Of a stretch of 28,133 bases of DNA, positions 24,679 through 28,133 are shown piece by piece (within the stretch, counting starts at the first letter, position 1; the number at the start of each line of letters is the position of its first letter). The notes beneath the pieces are model-generated. The model made no database searches and was not told where the DNA came from. It saw only the letters and a list, made by a program, of their open reading frames with translations. This DNA is from JALTDM01 sp964421355 (GTDB taxonomy: Bacteria > Bacteroidota > Bacteroidia > Bacteroidales > JALTDM01): contig CAYQWX010000019.1 in the NCBI GenBank assembly GCA_964421355.1, positions 1 through 28,133 of the forward strand, read 5' to 3'. A program made the translations under genes and the position numbers.

Positions 24679-25383
24679 TTATTTATCTTCATCTGATTCT
24701 AAATAGAATTTAAAGCCTAAGCGTTTACCTGTTTTTATTCTTGCTTGATTTATATTTTCCAATATGGCTTGTACATTTAGTATGCTTACGCTATCATAAG
24801 GAGGAACAAGCAAGTCAAAGTCTAATGTGTATAAGATGGCTGAATATATAATATTTCGCAAAGCTTCTTTATTTATCACATTGGTATGATAGTCTCTGTA
24901 GAGAAGTCCTAATTGACGCTTACCTTCTACCATATAATGTTTTTCTTTATTTATAAATATGCGTCCGATTAAATATCCTAAATCATTATATCTTCTAAAC
25001 CTTATGGAATCCGCTAAAAAGTTATAAATGTTAATTATTCCCGAAAAACTTCTATATGGGGCTTCTTCAAAATAGGTATTTTGGTGAATAGGATGTTCTG
25101 GGGGAAATTCAAAAATATTTGAGTGCATATTGAAAATAAGTATATCTCCAGATATCTTTATTTCAGCTTCAAAATCGCTTTTATCCTTATATTCCAGCAA
25201 AACCCTTTTATCTACTTTATTTTTTATTTGATTGTTTATCTCTTTTGTTGTTTCCTCTAAAACTTCTTTCAATTGTCCAAATATTTCCAGTGTGTTGTCA
25301 TAAACTTTTTGCTTTAAATGTGCTTTTTCTTGAAGAAGTTCTACAATAATATCTTTAGGTTTTCTTTGTGAAGGTGTTGCCAT
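24679..25383 (-). CDS. Conserved protein of unknown function
   Basis: I do not recognise this 234-residue protein. It has no signal peptide or membrane helix. The N-terminal third (about 10-60) is a charged helix rich in Glu, Lys and Gln, probably a coiled coil. The rest looks like a mixed alpha/beta fold with conserved-looking aromatic stretches: FNMHSNIFEFPPEHPIHQN, FLADSIRFRRYNDLGYLIGRIFIN, and LLYRDYHTNVI. It is the first gene of the operon that continues with the polyprenol-sugar transferase, dihydroorotase and a hydroxyacid dehydrogenase, with ten bases to the next ATG. From memory it looks like a protein seen in many Bacteroidota without a named domain; that is an impression only. Confidence 0.8.
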   Translation of the reverse strand: MATPSQRKPKDIIVELLQEKAHLKQKVYDNTLEIFGQLKEVLEETTKEINNQIKNKVDKRVLLEYKDKSDFEAEIKISGDILIFNMHSNIFEFPPEHPIHQNTYFEEAPYRSFSGIINIYNFLADSIRFRRYNDLGYLIGRIFINKEKHYMVEGKRQLGLLYRDYHTNVINKEALRNIIYSAILYTLDFDLLVPPYDSVSILNVQAILENINQARIKTGKRLGFKFYLESDEDK

Positions 25384-25406
25384 ATTCTTTATGTTTTTTT
25401 GAAAAT

Positions 25407-25414
25407 CAAAGTTA
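25407..25414 (-). promoter_or_regulatory. Candidate -7 element for the four-gene operon
   Basis: The minus strand reads TAACTTTG, matching TAnnTTTG, 24 bases upstream of the ATG at 25383. No TTG at the -33 spacing. Confidence 0.45.
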
Positions 25415-25459
25415 TTTATAATATTTTAATTTATTTATTTTTATATCATTTTTTATATC

Positions 25460-26371
25460 TCAAAACTCTTTTTTACCACTTCTCGGGTGATATTTTTCAA
25501 TAGTGTTATGTAGAAATTCTTTATCTATATGGGTATAAATCTCGGTAGTAAGTATTGATTCGTGTCCCAGCATTTCTTGTACTGCCCTTAAGTCTGCTCC
25601 TCCTTGAATTAGATGTGTGGCAAATGAATGTCTAAATGTGTGTGGTGTAACTTTTTTATGTATTCCTGCCTTTGATGTCAAATCTTTGATTATGGCATTT
25701 ATCATAAAGCGGGTAAGTTTTGTTCCTCTTCTGCTTAAAAATAATATGTCTTTATCGTCTTTTTTTACAGTCATTTTGTTTCGTTGATGTGTCAAATAGA
25801 TGTTTATTGCATTTAATGCTTTTTTGTTTATAGGAATAATTCGTTCTTTGTTCCCTTTACCCGTAACTATTATATATTGTTCGTCAAAATTTATTTGACT
25901 TATTTTTAAATTTACAAGTTCAGATACCCGCAAACCACATCCGTAAAGTGTTTCAATTATTGCTTTGTTTCTATGTCCTTCAGGTTTAGAAAGATCTATG
26001 GCTTCTATCATTGCATCTATTTCCTCTATGTTTAATACTGTTGGAAGTTTTGTGCCAATTTTAGGACTTTCCAACAAAATGGTAGGATCCTCTTTTATTC
26101 TGCCAATGTATAGTAAAAACCCAAAAAATGATTTTATTCCAGAAATAATGCGAGCTTGAGTTCTTGCTTCATATTGTGGAGCAATATAAATAACAAAATC
26201 AGCTATTATTTGCGGAGTTATATTTAATGCAGAAACATTGGGATAATTGATTTCTATAAAATTTTTAAATTTTTCAATATCTTTCAAATAAGCATCAGTA
26301 GTATTTGGTGACAATCCACGCTCTATTTTCAAATATCTTGTATAGTCTTTTATGTGTTTATTCCAACTCAT
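25460..26371 (-). CDS. xerD: Tyrosine recombinase XerC/XerD
   Basis: A site-specific tyrosine recombinase of 303 residues that most likely resolves chromosome dimers at dif, the usual size of XerC/D. It has an N-terminal SAM-like core-binding domain (about 1-90: HIKDYTRYLKIERGLSPNT) and a C-terminal catalytic domain with the full set R148 (GLRVSE), K172 (TGKGNKER), H244, R247 (HTFRHSFATH), H270 (LGHESI) and Y279 (IYTHID). It starts within the end of comF (four-base overlap) and is in a housekeeping setting with no flanking integron or phage genes, which argues against a mobile integrase. XerC and XerD cannot be separated with certainty; the XerD name is the usual one for this type. Confidence 0.9.
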   Translation of the reverse strand: MSWNKHIKDYTRYLKIERGLSPNTTDAYLKDIEKFKNFIEINYPNVSALNITPQIIADFVIYIAPQYEARTQARIISGIKSFFGFLLYIGRIKEDPTILLESPKIGTKLPTVLNIEEIDAMIEAIDLSKPEGHRNKAIIETLYGCGLRVSELVNLKISQINFDEQYIIVTGKGNKERIIPINKKALNAINIYLTHQRNKMTVKKDDKDILFLSRRGTKLTRFMINAIIKDLTSKAGIHKKVTPHTFRHSFATHLIQGGADLRAVQEMLGHESILTTEIYTHIDKEFLHNTIEKYHPRSGKKEF

Positions 26372-27060
26372 TGTGCAATACCTACTGTTAATATACTAAT
26401 TTTCACATTTTTACAAGTTTTTAATGCTATTGCACAGGCTTCCAATGTTGCCCCCGTAGTAATAACATCATCTACCAAAATTACATGTTTATTTTCTAAA
26501 TTTTTACAATTTACGGGAGAAAAAACATTTTTCACATTATTCCATCTTTCTTCTTTATCTTTTTTTGTTTGGGTTTCTGTAAATTTTATTCTTTTTAATT
26601 CGTTTCTAACAGGAATATTAAGTTGTCTTGATAAGCCTTCTGCAAATTTTTCAGCTTGATTATATCCTCTGATTTTTTCTTTTTTAGGATGTAAAGGAAC
26701 TGGGATTATCATATCTGCATTAGCAAAAGAAGTATTAATAAGTTCTTGACCGTACAAATTACCTAAAAAGACACCAATTTCAGGCTTGTTATTGTATTTT
26801 AATAAATGAATGAGTTTTTGATATTTACTGCCTTTGTGAAAAAATAAAAATGAAGCAGCATGTTCTAAATCTATTCTTCCCCAAAATCTTTGAGCAGTTT
26901 CGTTATTAGCAAAAGTGTGAAAATGAGTGCGAGGCATATCCAATATACATGAAGCACATAAAATTTCTTCATTACCGTGAAGTGGATGCCCACATAACAC
27001 ACAACTATATGGATAAAAAAGGTTTACAAAATCTTTTAACCAAGAAAAAAAAGCCATCAA
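26368..27060 (-). CDS. ComF-family phosphoribosyltransferase-like protein
   Basis: A 230-residue ComF/GntX-type protein. It has an N-terminal four-cysteine zinc site, C20-V-L-C23 and C35-A-S-C38, and a type I phosphoribosyltransferase-like fold. The PRPP-binding loop is VILVDDVITTGATLEAC (about 193-209), and the flexible-loop region is RGYNQAEKFAEGLS. Members are tied to DNA uptake in naturally transformable bacteria, but the gene is widespread in non-competent ones, so competence should not be inferred. It leads the comF-xerD pair, which overlap by ATGA. A second ATG one codon later (27057) is an equally possible start. Confidence 0.9.
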   Translation of the reverse strand: MMAFFSWLKDFVNLFYPYSCVLCGHPLHGNEEILCASCILDMPRTHFHTFANNETAQRFWGRIDLEHAASFLFFHKGSKYQKLIHLLKYNNKPEIGVFLGNLYGQELINTSFANADMIIPVPLHPKKEKIRGYNQAEKFAEGLSRQLNIPVRNELKRIKFTETQTKKDKEERWNNVKNVFSPVNCKNLENKHVILVDDVITTGATLEACAIALKTCKNVKISILTVGIAQ

Positions 27061-27071
27061 TAATTTTTTTA

Positions 27072-27079
27072 CAAAAATA
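27072..27079 (-). promoter_or_regulatory. Candidate -7 element for comF-xerD
   Basis: The minus strand reads TATTTTTG, matching TAnnTTTG, 12 bases upstream of the comF ATG, so the leader would be very short. No TTG at the -33 spacing. Confidence 0.35.
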
Positions 27080-27112
27080 AGGTTTTTGGGTTATCTTAAA
27101 TTAAAAAAAACT

Positions 27113-27120
27113 TATATTTG
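27113..27120 (+). promoter_or_regulatory. Candidate -7 element for the right-edge secreted protein gene
   Basis: TATATTTG matches TAnnTTTG, 23 bases before the ATG at 27144. A TTTG at 27085-27088 lies 24 bases upstream, further than the usual 19-21, so the -33 assignment is doubtful. Confidence 0.45.
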
Positions 27121-27143
27121 GAACTATAAAGACAATACAGCAT

Positions 27144-28133
27144 ATGAAAAAAGTTATTTTTGGGCTTATTATTTTAGCTATGGTGGGATATTCTTTTGGT
27201 CAAAAAATGACAGGGACCAAAGTAGCTCATCCCAAAAAAGTAATTACGGGTAAATTCTTAGGAATAGTAGGACCCGTAAAAACATTTCATGTTCTATCCA
27301 AAAAAGAAATAGAGGAAAGAATGAAAGAAGAGAAGGAAAGTGAATATGAACGTAATGAAGAGCTTAAAGATAGACGATTCCCTTTTTTGAGTTCGTCTTT
27401 GCCTGTAGGAGAAGATCCTGTGTGGCAAAAAAGCATTCCCAAGGGGGCTAAGGCTCAACCTATTATTTTAGAGAATTTTGAAGGAGGAGTAGGACAGGGA
27501 TATCCTTCTGATGTTAATGGGACAGCAGGTCCAAATCATTATATGCAGGTATATAATTTATCTTTTATTGTATTTAATAAAGATGGAACTACAGCAGGTG
27601 GTCCGTATGATATGAATAGTTTATTTGGTAATGTAGCAGGTGCAAGCAATAATGATGGAGACCCCGTAATTCTATATGATGAACAGGCAGATAGATGGGT
27701 TGCCATAGAATTTTCCATATCTACTCAACCTTATCATATGCTTTTTGCAGTATCACAAACAAATGATCCTATGGGAAGTTGGTATGCATATAGTTTTGAG
27801 ATGCCAGGATTCCCAGATTATGAAAAAGTAGGTGTTTGGCAAGACGGATATTATATGGGAACAAATACATCTGATAATGATGATGTATTTGTGGTAGAAA
27901 GAAGTGTAATGTTAAATGGTGGATCATCTCCTAAAATGGTAGAATTTGACAATCCATACAGACCTAATAGTGGGTTTCATTGTATTTTACCGTTAGATAA
28001 CGATGGAACTTTTGCTCCTACAGGTCCTCCAGGAATGTTCATCACAATAAATGATGATGCGTGGAATGGTGGAAGTGATCAATTGTGGATATATCAATTG
28101 AGTGTAGATTGGTCAAATACCAATAATTCTACT
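27144..28133 (+). CDS. Secreted protein, partial (runs off the right edge)
   Basis: An open frame of 330 codons with no stop before the window ends. It starts with a signal peptide MKKVIFGLIILAMVGYSFGQ (1-20). A lysine/glutamate-rich stretch (about 58-76) leads into a region starting about residue 108 with ILENFEGGVGQGYPSDVNG. This continues with AGPNHYMQVYN, DPVILYDEQADRWVAIEFS, AVSQTNDPMGSWYAYSFEMP and FPDYEKVGVWQDGYYMG. Such strand-rich repeats resemble a beta-propeller-like fold in Bacteroidota exported proteins. No C-terminal sorting domain can be seen because the end is missing; T9SS export is a guess from the organism type. Function unknown. Confidence 0.85.
   Translation, partial: MKKVIFGLIILAMVGYSFGQKMTGTKVAHPKKVITGKFLGIVGPVKTFHVLSKKEIEERMKEEKESEYERNEELKDRRFPFLSSSLPVGEDPVWQKSIPKGAKAQPIILENFEGGVGQGYPSDVNGTAGPNHYMQVYNLSFIVFNKDGTTAGGPYDMNSLFGNVAGASNNDGDPVILYDEQADRWVAIEFSISTQPYHMLFAVSQTNDPMGSWYAYSFEMPGFPDYEKVGVWQDGYYMGTNTSDNDDVFVVERSVMLNGGSSPKMVEFDNPYRPNSGFHCILPLDNDGTFAPTGPPGMFITINDDAWNGGSDQLWIYQLSVDWSNTNNST

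Noticed and set aside
25460..26371. The tyrosine recombinase as an integrase of a mobile element.
   Set aside because: It has Xer length and motifs, overlaps comF in a housekeeping operon, and has no flanking direct repeats, attachment sites or cargo genes that I can see.
26368..27060. comF as evidence of natural competence.
   Set aside because: ComF-family proteins are widespread in bacteria not known to take up DNA, and no other competence gene is in the window.

Overview
The window reads as ordinary chromosome from a low-GC (roughly 30% GC) member of the Bacteroidota. Four things point there: a complete six-gene Na+-NQR operon in the order nqrABCDEF; a protein with a PKD domain and a gliding-motility/type IX secretion (type B) C-terminal domain; a Reg_prop/Y_Y_Y periplasmic sensor; and TAnnTTTG promoter elements upstream of most transcription units, with no clear Shine-Dalgarno sequences. 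HydF suggests that the organism matures an [FeFe]-hydrogenase and so lives at least partly without oxygen. I cannot name a genus. I saw no tRNA, rRNA, CRISPR array, complete insertion sequence or prophage.

Layout, left to right. 1-248 is non-coding and holds inverted repeats plus what looks like a decayed or dispersed repeat. 249-6063 (minus strand) is nqrA-nqrB-nqrC-nqrD-nqrE-nqrF, the sodium-pumping NADH:quinone reductase. 6330-8677 (minus) is the three-gene AmmeMemoRadiSam cluster amrA-amrS-amrB, a widely conserved but functionally obscure set. 8735-12478 (minus) is a very large membrane signalling protein: a periplasmic Reg_prop beta-propeller and Y_Y_Y domain, one membrane helix, a class III adenylate cyclase and a C-terminal HD phosphohydrolase. 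Divergent from it, 12530-14628 (plus) carries a tandem universal stress protein, thioredoxin and a DUF58 protein, followed by an NSS-family sodium symporter (14698-16041). 16121-17996 (plus) holds the T9SS-type PKD protein and a family 9 glycosyltransferase.

The right part is mostly minus strand. aspA and hydF overlap (20721-18039), linking an aspartate ammonia-lyase to H-cluster maturation. A secreted GIN-domain beta-solenoid protein stands alone at 20821-21618. A tightly overlapped four-gene operon (25383-21668) encodes an unrecognised 234-residue protein, a polyprenol-phosphate-mannose-synthase-like glycosyltransferase, dihydroorotase and a 2-hydroxyacid dehydrogenase. comF and a XerC/D recombinase overlap at 27060-25460. 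A plus-strand secreted protein starts at 27144 and runs off the right edge.

How the genes fit together: Nqr and the NSS symporter point to sodium bioenergetics, and HydF/AspA to fermentative hydrogen metabolism. The most unusual item is the cyclase-HD sensor, which resembles the Bacteroidota one-protein polysaccharide sensors but appears to make, and perhaps degrade, a cyclic nucleotide instead of phosphorylating a regulator.
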